Position numbers and translations under genes: made by a program. Positions 7,901 through 13,416 of a stretch of 21,308 bases of DNA are shown piece after piece (position 1 is the stretch's first letter; each line of letters opens with the position of its first letter). Source of the stretch: a virus; IMG/VR virus record IMGVR_UViG_3300035698_009465, positions 1 through 21,308 of that record; one strand, given 5' to 3'. Under the pieces are notes generated by a model, which saw nothing but the letters and a program-made list of their open reading frames with translations, ran no database searches and was not told where the DNA came from.

Positions 7901-7961
7901 AAACGCAACAGACTCCTGCATGTACTGGCCAAGCGGAGGAAAAGATTGCGGGGCAGCATAA
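4890..7961 (+). CDS. Large secreted repeat protein, fibre or adhesin-like
   Basis: A 1023-residue protein starting with a clear signal peptide (short polar N-terminus with Lys, hydrophobic VLILGMMLFLTIGLVGA, likely cut near residue 23-24). The rest is repeats. YTAG.GLEL.GT.F.ANMTYLN.TMD occurs at about 108 and about 425. GNWSADK occurs five times. Four 22-residue YYNS[ST]DF.I.DY units lie at about 271-350. DEITELK.DFNT.C.AGSHLYVSGNNL occurs at about 386, 488 and 593, with a degenerate fourth copy near 728. SQASDDNSGNTFIQD occurs twice. The GL.L.GT.F and GNTFIQD..LD..GH.TS units resemble trimeric tail-fibre shafts. There are about 25-30 N-glycosylation sequons and paired Cys. It overlaps the adaptor gene by 16 bases, and codon use changes within it. 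Virion fibre or host-surface protein; the signal peptide favours export. Confidence 0.65.
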   Translation: MDSSIKVLILGMMLFLTIGLVGAADFTPQGDINLRNTYEIINATNISASYYCDLGEANCYNIAELVVGTIYYAGGNYIYKNGSNYFFLNETVLNATITTITDARDSDTTYTAGTGLELTGTLFSANMTYLNNTMDARDDNTQLSGAQVIVMVGNWSADKTDYYNITQTDAQIVAANTSLYDWVVAQAYLQTETDPIFTAWDNFTGIPTATPSASDTTHVSTAKQIYDWVIGLGYATTTWVTNTFVATADLVGLVGNWSADKTDYSTTAEIVAFGYYNSTDFVITDYFTKAEITDFGYYNSSDFVISDYFTSSEVLAFNYYNSSDFVISDYVTSSTLAGYNYYNATDFSISDYVAIADIVDLVGNWSADKADYWNASTDLDDVIATDEITELKIDFNTVCGAGSHLYVSGNNLACETDDDTTYTAGVGLELAGTVFGANMTYLNATMDSRDNDTQLTGGQVVTLVGNWSADKSDYWDTSTDIDTVIATDEITELKVDFNTVCGAGSHLYVSGNNLACETDDDTTYDNTTGISLVGTTFGHSDTSSQASDDNSGNTFIQDIALDAYGHITSITNAAVSFASFWDTSNDLDTVIDTDEITELKIDFNTACAAGSHLYVSGNNLACETDDDTIYTNGSAISLVGNQFNLATCSDNEVWKMAGAVWNCEADDAGAGAYEFNIDGDTGTPETIDTTNVASILGGTNGIDTVVSATDTITINFDGSEVSGDAIPEAGIDFDTACAAGNHYFLNGNNLDCEADDDTTYTNGSGISLVGTEINHSDTSSQASDDNSGNTFIQDVVLDGFGHVTSLVNAAVDLSSYVAIADLVGLVGNWSADKGDYSTTVEADALYRAESWDNFTGIPVATPSDADTTHLSTADQIYDWAVGLFLQASPFGATIDDDEMTNEDFGEFSCDGTEDGCTLNTGAFDDEYVELGDSLANDGGDATVTGAYNAVVITIGHDALDDQYYDSEADLTTLLDNNYEPISAAHFDATTINITCFDTACNWYTNATDSCMYWPSGGKDCGAA

Positions 7962-7970
7962 AAATGAAAA

Positions 7971-9848
7971 ATGGCAAACAAATATATAATAGGGATTTTA
8001 GTATTGGTTTTATTAACTGCGTCTGTTTATGTTTTACTTCCTAATAATGTTAGGATTGATGTTGGGAAAACTTATTCTACTTTTAAAGTTTGGGAAAATG
8101 ATTCTTGGGCGTTAGCAGGACAAGAATATTCTTTAATGTTTGATGGGACAACTAAAATGCGTGCTAGTTCAAGAACAGTTGAATCTTTTGTTAATGATGA
8201 AATTATAACAATAATTCGTACTGCTAATTTTAAAAATAATGTGACTGTGATTGATACTTATACTTTTGATGGAAATGAAAAAGATATTAAATTATTTCCA
8301 ATTTCTCACGAGATAAATGTTTTGAATGGAGAAGGATATATTTTAGTTTATGAAGTTACAAAATTAGATTATTCTGGAGAAACAATTAAAGATATTTCAA
8401 GCCCTCAAGAATTTGGACATAACATGAGAATCGAATGGGAAGATGGAAATTATTATTCGAGGATTTGGGGTTATGCAAATAGAGATGAAGGAAAATTAAC
8501 AGTTAAGTACAGGCCAGATTCAGAAGATTTTACAAAGCAAGTAAGGTTGTTTGATCCTCCAAAAATAATTAGGACTCCTCAAACAGATACAACTTGTATT
8601 GATGGTAAGTGTGTTGCTGCTGGTTATTTAAATCAGGTTAACATAGAATATAATGGAGAATTTATTCCTGTAGAAGATTATTTGGAAGTAGAATTTGAAG
8701 ATAATAAATTTAAATTTAAAACATTAGATAATAAAGAATGTGAGTTTGAATTGGAATATGAAAAAGTTAATGTTTTAGAGGCAGTACAATCTGAGGCAAT
8801 AATAATAGAACATCGAGGAGGATATTATTTTACTACAGATGCTGGAACGGAAGTTAATTCTATGTCTTATAAAATAAATTGTGTTGGTTTTAAAACAGAA
8901 TTTAAAGATAATAAGTTTTGGATGGATGATCTTTATATTGATTTTAATCAGGCAGAAATAAAACAAAATATTTCTACAACTTATAAAGATGAAAAATTAG
9001 TCTTTAAGATTATTGATGGAAAAACAGGAAAGCTAAGAATGATTGATCCAGACACTGGATTAACAGATCCAGGAACAATGGCTAATGATAATGCTGTTGG
9101 ATCTGCTAATTGGACTAATATAGATAATGCAAAAGTGAGTGATGATGCTTACGCACAAAATACTGTTTGGGGCCAAACTCATTATTTAAAAGCAACAAAT
9201 TTTGGGTTTGCAGTTTCAAGTGATTCTATTGATGGAATTGTAGTTTCCATAGAAAGACTAAGAGCCTTAGGAGGAGTTCCTCCAGATACAATAACAGACA
9301 ATGCTGTTAAATTAGTTTTAGCAGATGGTTCAATAGGTTCTGAAAATAAAGCTTCTCCAGTTGAATGGGTATGGGGTGTTGAGTCAACTGTAACTTATGG
9401 GAATTCTTCTGATTTATGGAATGAAAGTTGGAGTGATACAGATATTAATGATATTGATTTTGGTGTTGTTTTATCTACTGATGATGTTCGAGTTTTTGGT
9501 TCTGGACCACTTGCACAGGTTGACCACATGGCAATAACAGTTTATTATACAGAATCAGGACCATCAGATTCTTGTACTTGTGCAGGAGTAGATACTAATT
9601 GGGAAGTGAATATGAGCCATTCTTGTAATTTAACAATTGCATGCAATCTTGGAACAGGAAATTTAAGTTGGATTGGAAGTTCAGGATATTTTAATTGTTC
9701 AGCAAATTTAAATTTAACAAATAGAAATGCTCCTCCAAGTGCAACAACCTTTTATTTTAGTGATGGATGTGAGATTATAAGATTATTTTTCTTGATAATG
9801 ATTCCATCAAGAACAATGTTTAAAAGAAAAAGGAGATTGAAGATATAA
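7971..9848 (+). CDS. Membrane-anchored DPANN-type surface protein
   Basis: A 625-residue protein with an N-terminal transmembrane anchor or signal at about 5-23 (IIGILVLVLLTASVYVLL). An ectodomain with many beta strands and Cys pairs (TCIDGKCVAAG, NKECEFE) follows. A module from about 365 (DPDTGLTDPGTMANDN..GSANWTN) runs to ITVYYTESGP near 525, and a Cys-rich end (CTCAGVDTNW...NCSANLNL) closes it. This style is frequent in secreted proteins of Woesearchaeota-like archaea. Codons end far more often in T than in neighbouring head genes, suggesting acquisition from another genome. The C-terminus is odd: a short hydrophobic patch then KRKRR, whose codons also supply the AAGGAG site for the next gene. 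Its TAA overlaps the next ATG. I cannot assign a function. Confidence 0.6.
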   Translation: MANKYIIGILVLVLLTASVYVLLPNNVRIDVGKTYSTFKVWENDSWALAGQEYSLMFDGTTKMRASSRTVESFVNDEIITIIRTANFKNNVTVIDTYTFDGNEKDIKLFPISHEINVLNGEGYILVYEVTKLDYSGETIKDISSPQEFGHNMRIEWEDGNYYSRIWGYANRDEGKLTVKYRPDSEDFTKQVRLFDPPKIIRTPQTDTTCIDGKCVAAGYLNQVNIEYNGEFIPVEDYLEVEFEDNKFKFKTLDNKECEFELEYEKVNVLEAVQSEAIIIEHRGGYYFTTDAGTEVNSMSYKINCVGFKTEFKDNKFWMDDLYIDFNQAEIKQNISTTYKDEKLVFKIIDGKTGKLRMIDPDTGLTDPGTMANDNAVGSANWTNIDNAKVSDDAYAQNTVWGQTHYLKATNFGFAVSSDSIDGIVVSIERLRALGGVPPDTITDNAVKLVLADGSIGSENKASPVEWVWGVESTVTYGNSSDLWNESWSDTDINDIDFGVVLSTDDVRVFGSGPLAQVDHMAITVYYTESGPSDSCTCAGVDTNWEVNMSHSCNLTIACNLGTGNLSWIGSSGYFNCSANLNLTNRNAPPSATTFYFSDGCEIIRLFFLIMIPSRTMFKRKRRLKI

Positions 9849-10459
9849 TGGCAACATTAACAACAGAAAATTATACTGGAGCAGATTGTACTGGGAGCAC
9901 AGGAACCGCAAGTAGAATATTGACTTTATCCAATACTGGACAAACAGCACAACCAGGGATGCTCGTTTATGTGAGTGGGTTGGCTTTAACATTAACAACA
10001 GATTATACCGTTAGTCATTTGGCAGCCTCAACAACAATAACCTTCGTGAATAAGTTGTGGGATGATATGTCGATCATAGTTAATTATTATCAAAGCTCAG
10101 TTCCAGGACTAGGGAGTGATTTCGAGAACGGGCCATTAAATGATTTTGGAGTGGTGGCAATAAGAACTCCAGTAACAAAAACAACAGACTTTCATGGAGA
10201 TAAAACTTATGCGGATGGAACTGATGAGAATATTGATATTGTTTGGGATCCTTACACACAAAAGCATGAGTTAGACAAAGCAGGATTAACTAAAGTTTAT
10301 GATGCGAGAGTGTTTATTGGGCCATCAACCACGCTAAATAAATACGACAAAATAACACATGACTCGAAAGTTTATAGGGTTGAAGAAATAAGCACAAGAG
10401 ACTTTAATGGGACCACAGTATTCAAAGTCGGTGGATTATTTTATATTAAAGATGAATGA
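9848..10459 (+). CDS. Head-closure/stopper-like neck protein
   Basis: A 203-residue protein. The C-terminal half (about 105-203) has the small barrel pattern of stopper or head-tail joining proteins, ending GPSTTLNKYDKITHDSKVYR and a final strand FKVGGLFYI. The 'G.ST.LN..D.I...K.YRV' motif resembles lambda gpFII/SPP1 gp16-type proteins. The N-terminal part (about 14-80) holds an extra beta domain with LTTDYTVSHLAASTTITF, also present in the tail terminator at 10912. The gene lies between the surface-protein pair and the gp10-like gene; without that pair the order adaptor-stopper-gp10-terminator would be canonical. AAGGAG at 9830-9835 supports the start, whose A is shared with the upstream TAA. 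Confidence 0.6.
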   Translation: MATLTTENYTGADCTGSTGTASRILTLSNTGQTAQPGMLVYVSGLALTLTTDYTVSHLAASTTITFVNKLWDDMSIIVNYYQSSVPGLGSDFENGPLNDFGVVAIRTPVTKTTDFHGDKTYADGTDENIDIVWDPYTQKHELDKAGLTKVYDARVFIGPSTTLNKYDKITHDSKVYRVEEISTRDFNGTTVFKVGGLFYIKDE

Positions 10460-10844
10460 GATTAAAGAGAAGATTGAGAGATCACTTCCAATTATTGCTT
10501 TGAGATTACAAAACGAGTTGATGTTGGCGTGCCCGGTTGATACAGGGAGATTAAAAAATTCTATTAAGGTTCGAGAAGTGACTGGAGGGGTTATGATTTG
10601 GATGGCAGATTATGGGCAATTTGTAGAGTTTGGATCAGCACCGCATATTATTAAACCGAAGGACAAAGATGCATTAAAATTTGAGCCAGGAAGAAAAGCT
10701 AGACTTGGGAAAAAGGGAGCAAAAGCAAAATTTGCATTTGCGAAGGAAGTCAAACATCCAGGGAACAGGCCAAACCCATTTATTAGAAGAACGATCATGA
10801 ACAAGCTAAAAGAAATCATTGAAGATGTGATAACGAGTGAATAA
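10452..10844 (+). CDS. HK97 gp10-like tail-completion protein
   Basis: A 130-residue protein with the family hallmarks: PVDTGRLKNSI (about 28-38), then YGQFVEFGSAPHIIKPKDK (about 55-73), and HPGNRPNPFIRRT (about 100-113). These match the HK97-gp10/minor tail protein family found between the stopper and the tail terminator, which helps complete the head-tail interface. The ATG at 10452 overlaps the upstream TGA by eight bases and begins MNEIKEKIERSLP. An upstream in-frame ATG at 10407 would add 15 residues encoded inside the previous gene and is less likely. Confidence 0.85.
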   Translation: MNEIKEKIERSLPIIALRLQNELMLACPVDTGRLKNSIKVREVTGGVMIWMADYGQFVEFGSAPHIIKPKDKDALKFEPGRKARLGKKGAKAKFAFAKEVKHPGNRPNPFIRRTIMNKLKEIIEDVITSE

Positions 10845-10847
10845 CAA

Positions 10848-10857
10848 TATTTAAATA
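10848..10857 (+). promoter_or_regulatory. Possible TATA box inside the tail operon
   Basis: TATTTAAATA is a perfect palindrome with the archaeal TATA pattern, at the start of a 67-base gap in an operon whose genes otherwise overlap or nearly touch. Initiation about 25 bases downstream would fall near 10880, just ahead of the ATGs at 10893 and 10912. The role as an internal promoter is an inference. Confidence 0.35.
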
Positions 10858-10892
10858 ATAAGATTTGTTAGGAATATTACATTAACCCAAAC

Positions 10893-10964
10893 ATGAGTCA
10901 AAGGGCTCGGGATGATTACGCCAAGTGGCAGGAAATTCAAGAGAATGGACATACAAAAAATTAA
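10893..10964 (+). CDS. Possible 23-residue leader peptide
   Basis: ATG at 10893 opens 23 codons (MSQRARDDYAKWQEIQENGH and three more residues) in a different frame from the tail terminator gene, whose first 53 bases it overlaps if the latter starts at 10912. It lies 36 bases downstream of the TATA-like palindrome. It may be a translated leader coupling to the ATG at 10945, or chance. Confidence 0.25.
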   Translation: MSQRARDDYAKWQEIQENGHTKN

Positions 10965-11586
10965 GCAAGAGCAAGTAGTATTTTTAAGGAACCAAAACAT
11001 ATTTACAATTTCACAGCGAGGAGTGACAACCGCAACAGACACCGGAACCATCTCTGGAACAAAAACAATCACTATTTCTACAGCAGGTATAAAAAATATT
11101 AGATCAGTTACAATTGCCTCAGTTTTGAAAACATTAGGGACAGATTATACTGTGGCTTATGGGACTGCAAGTACCGTAATAACATTTATAGCAAATCAAA
11201 CAGGGGCTTGGAGTATCCCACATGATTATGGAACAGACAAAATATACCCAGACTTTCCAAGAGATGATCTGACAATCGATTCATATCCAAGAATAGCAGT
11301 GGATTTATTAAATGTGAACATGGATGCCCTGGGAATTGGAGGAGAGACTTTTATATCAAATGTAGCATTCACAGTAGTTATTTATTGCAAGACATCAGAT
11401 GCCCTGGATGGATACATCAACACAATCAAAGAAGCATATCATAATAATGCGAAAGCTTTTTATTATCTGAAATTCATTAAAACAACAGGAATAGGCCCAA
11501 CAATTGATGATCCTGAAAAAAAGCAAGAGATCATGTCAAAAAATATTGATTTGATGGGGATGTTTGAGGTAGACACAGCAGAATAA
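10912..11586 (+). CDS. Tail terminator protein with an inserted beta domain
   Basis: A 224-residue protein placed after the gp10-like gene and before the tail tube, the usual slot of the tail terminator, which caps the tube and joins it to the head. The core has the expected shape: an N-terminal helix (MDIQKIKQEQVVFLRNQ), then after about residue 110 FPRDDLTIDSYPRIAVDLLN, VAFTVVIYCKT, and a helix followed by a final strand. Residues about 38-108 are an insertion with LGTDYTVAYGTASTVITF, the same module as in the stopper at 9848. The start is uncertain: ATG 10912 is weakly placed, and the in-frame ATG at 10945, which would begin with the conserved-looking helix, is a good alternative. Confidence 0.65.
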   Translation: MITPSGRKFKRMDIQKIKQEQVVFLRNQNIFTISQRGVTTATDTGTISGTKTITISTAGIKNIRSVTIASVLKTLGTDYTVAYGTASTVITFIANQTGAWSIPHDYGTDKIYPDFPRDDLTIDSYPRIAVDLLNVNMDALGIGGETFISNVAFTVVIYCKTSDALDGYINTIKEAYHNNAKAFYYLKFIKTTGIGPTIDDPEKKQEIMSKNIDLMGMFEVDTAE

Positions 11587-11588
11587 AA

Positions 11589-11840
11589 ATGGCAAATAAA
11601 AAACTAAAAACAATCATGACAAACTTCGCAGCAGGGCACATAACGAAGGCAGAGAAGGATAAGGCCATAAAAGGATTAAAAGTCGCAGAGGACAAGCCTG
11701 AGAGCCAAATTGAAGGGAAAGAAGAGCTAGCACCTATTAATTCTAAGAAGGGGAAGAAACAAAGAGACGAAAAAAGAGAAAAACTTGTAAAAAAGGCAGA
11801 AGAAGATCATACTCAAATTAAATCCGAGGAGGTTAAATAA
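11589..11840 (+). CDS. Small Lys/Glu-rich protein before the tail tube gene
   Basis: An 83-residue, almost fully hydrophilic protein. The first 35 residues (LKTIMTNFAAGHITKAEKDKA) may form a short helical hairpin; residues about 50-83 are runs of Lys and Glu, likely a single charged helix. It starts two bases after the terminator stop without an SD (TAAAAATGG), and its last codons carry the GAGGAGGT site of the tail tube gene, with which it shares an A in TAATG. No family recognised. Position suggests a tail assembly factor or a weakly structured linker protein. Confidence 0.5.
   Translation: MANKKLKTIMTNFAAGHITKAEKDKAIKGLKVAEDKPESQIEGKEELAPINSKKGKKQRDEKREKLVKKAEEDHTQIKSEEVK
11826..11833 (+). 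promoter_or_regulatory. Strong SD site for the tail tube gene
   Basis: GAGGAGGT six bases before the ATG at 11840, encoded inside the 3' end of the upstream small gene. It resembles the leaders at 7-13 and 14761-14767 and fits the high output needed for tube subunits. Confidence 0.7.
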
Positions 11841-12844
11841 TGGCACAAACATATATTGGCGGTGGTCAGTCGGTTTGTCTGTATGCATTTGAAGATATGG
11901 ACGGATGGGCATTGGCGGCAGCCAGTCACACAAAATCTGGAGAGACTTATATGCCCTTTGGGCAAGGAGTTGAGGTATCAATCTCAAGAACAAACAATTC
12001 TGAAAGAGTTTTTGGTGTTGGAGCAAGAAATGCAACAGCAACAGTTAACAAACAGTATGGCGGACAATTCACAATTAATGGAATGGTCTCAAATGCTTAT
12101 TGGTTATTGGGAGTTTTAGGAGCAAATTCAGACGGAGGAACACCTGGAGCATATACTCACACTTACACCGAAGCGGATATCTTACCAAGTTTTACAACAA
12201 CCACAAGCATGGAGTTGGGAACAACAGACTTCGCAGCAGACTTAATTGGATGCGTAGTAAACGAGTGTACAATTTCAGCAGCAGTTAATGAGGCTTTAAA
12301 ATTCAGTTTAGATGGACTTTATAGATATGAAAATCTCGGAACTTCAAAATTGGCAAACTTAGCAGATGTTGAACCGATATTCACATTCGCGCATGGGAGC
12401 ATAGAAATGCCCGATGGAACAACAATTGCAGCGATCCAAACATTCGAATTGACAATAGTAAATAATGCAGAAGCAGTTTATGGAGTTGGAAGTAGATTCA
12501 TGACAGGAGTAGTTGCAAAGAATAGGGAATACAATTTCGCATGTACAGCAGCATTCAACGATTACACAGATCTATTGACTTATTTTATGAATGGAACAAA
12601 TTCAGCAACAGCTCCAGACACAGGTTCTGGAACAGAAATTGCAATACTAGAATTGACATTCACAAATGATGATGGGGATATCCTAGATATCAATTTGACA
12701 GGAGTTCATATCTCAGAAGAAACTCTTCCTCAAAATGCAAACGAAATGATAAAAGAAGATGTGACTGGATGGGCGCGAGGATGTACAAATATCATTTATA
12801 CAAATGATATTCTAGCGGCACCGGCAGCAAGCACAAACATTTAA
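11840..12844 (+). CDS. Major tail tube protein
   Basis: A 334-residue protein forming the tube hexamers. The N-terminal half has the tail-tube layout of archaeal and bacterial siphoviruses: FGQGVEVSISRTNNSERVFG (about 35-54), a strand NKQYGGQFTINGMV, the helix AYWLLGVLG, then YTHTYTEADILPSFTTTTSM with ELGTTDFAADLIGCVVNECT and the strand-rich KFSLDGLY. The second half repeats this pattern (IAAIQTFELTIVNNAEAVYG, EYNFACTAAFNDYTDLLTYF), so the protein carries a duplicated tube-like fold. It is preceded by a strong SD and followed one base later by the chaperone gene. No sheath protein gene is visible, so the tail is probably non-contractile. Confidence 0.75.
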   Translation: MAQTYIGGGQSVCLYAFEDMDGWALAAASHTKSGETYMPFGQGVEVSISRTNNSERVFGVGARNATATVNKQYGGQFTINGMVSNAYWLLGVLGANSDGGTPGAYTHTYTEADILPSFTTTTSMELGTTDFAADLIGCVVNECTISAAVNEALKFSLDGLYRYENLGTSKLANLADVEPIFTFAHGSIEMPDGTTIAAIQTFELTIVNNAEAVYGVGSRFMTGVVAKNREYNFACTAAFNDYTDLLTYFMNGTNSATAPDTGSGTEIAILELTFTNDDGDILDINLTGVHISEETLPQNANEMIKEDVTGWARGCTNIIYTNDILAAPAASTNI

Positions 12845-12845
12845 A

Positions 12846-13220
12846 ATGGCTGAAGAACAAAACAAGCAAAACATTCCAGATCTAAAAATTGACGCGAAGA
12901 ATAGAATCATGGAGCAGACTAAGGATATTCCTTTATTAGTAAATGGCGAAGAAGTAACTGTGAAAATCAGAAAACTATCGACAGGAAAAAGGAATCAAAT
13001 TCGAAGTCAATGCACCAAGACGAAAATTCTAGGAGGGCAACCTCAAGTGACAGTTGACGAGACGGAAATACAAGAGAAGATTCTCATAGAAGCTATAATA
13101 GAGGCACCGTTTGGAATTGACATGGCAACAATCAAGTCACTTCCATGCGAAGTCACAGACTATATCTTCGAAGAGTACAGCTTCTTTGCTGAACCGACAG
13201 AAAAAAAAAATTTAGAATAA
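12846..13220 (+). CDS. Tail assembly chaperone, gpG-like
   Basis: A 124-residue protein between tail tube and tape measure, the place of lambda gpG. It is a compact mixed helix/strand protein: a beta hairpin DIPLLVNGEEVTVKIRKLS (about 28-46), then helices with EKILIEAIIEAPFGIDMATI (about 80-100) and EVTDYIFEEYSFF. It starts one base after the tube stop (TTTAAAATGG) without an SD. It ends just after a run of ten A (13201-13210) where the -1 frame stays open, giving a longer G-T product. Such chaperones coat the tape measure during tail assembly and are not kept in the virion. Confidence 0.75.
   Translation: MAEEQNKQNIPDLKIDAKNRIMEQTKDIPLLVNGEEVTVKIRKLSTGKRNQIRSQCTKTKILGGQPQVTVDETEIQEKILIEAIIEAPFGIDMATIKSLPCEVTDYIFEEYSFFAEPTEKKNLE
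13201..13211 (+). other. Programmed -1 frameshift slippery site
   Basis: Ten consecutive A followed by T. In the G reading frame the codons are GAA AAA AAA AAT, which contains the canonical slippery heptamer A AAA AAA (13202-13208), with A AAA AAT directly after it. The zero frame ends nine bases later, while the -1 frame is open for 66 codons. A weak 4-bp stem (AAGG 13233-13236 with CCTT 13243-13246) lies about 22 bases downstream; no strong stimulatory structure is obvious. Confidence 0.7.
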
Positions 13221-13408
13221 GGGAAAGTATCAAAGGCAACTACCTTGATGATCCGGAAGTCTCTTTGGAGTTTACTTACTGGTTTTTTGCTAATAGGTTT
13301 GGATACACTCCAAAGCAGGTGGACGATCTACCTTATGACAGAATGGTTTATTTTGTCGAGTTGGAGAGAGAAATCAAAAAGCAAGAGAAACTCAGTGCTG
13401 AAAAGTAA
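13208..13408 (+). CDS. T part of tail assembly chaperone gpG-T (-1 frame)
   Basis: From the slippery run the -1 frame reads KFRIRESIKGNYLDDPEVSL, then FTYWFFANRFGYTPKQVDDL, then PYDRMVYFVELEREIKKQEK, ending LSAEK and TAA at 13406-13408. It has no start codon of its own. The aromatic WFFANRFGYTPKQVDDLPYD block looks like the C-terminal T domain that binds the tape measure in lambda-type tails. Slippage after codon 121 of G gives a fusion of about 187 residues spanning 12846-13408. The next gene starts nine bases later. Confidence 0.75.
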   Translation, partial: KFRIRESIKGNYLDDPEVSLEFTYWFFANRFGYTPKQVDDLPYDRMVYFVELEREIKKQEKLSAEK

Positions 13409-13416
13409 ATAACAAA

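Noticed and set aside
4890-9848. Diversity-generating retroelement target
   Set aside because: No reverse transcriptase, template repeat or adenine-biased variable copy is visible in the window; the repeat differences are largely synonymous rather than A-to-N changes.
10407-10451. Earlier ATG for the gp10-like protein
   Set aside because: Adds 15 residues encoded inside the stopper gene; the ATG at 10452 gives the usual helical start and a short overlap.
11856-12288. Overlapping plus-strand frames within the tail tube gene
   Set aside because: No SD, no plausible protein composition, and fully contained within a well-supported gene.
13221-13416. Non-coding gap between gpG and tape measure
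   Set aside because: The -1 frame from the A-run is open up to 13408 and encodes the T domain, so the gap is coding.
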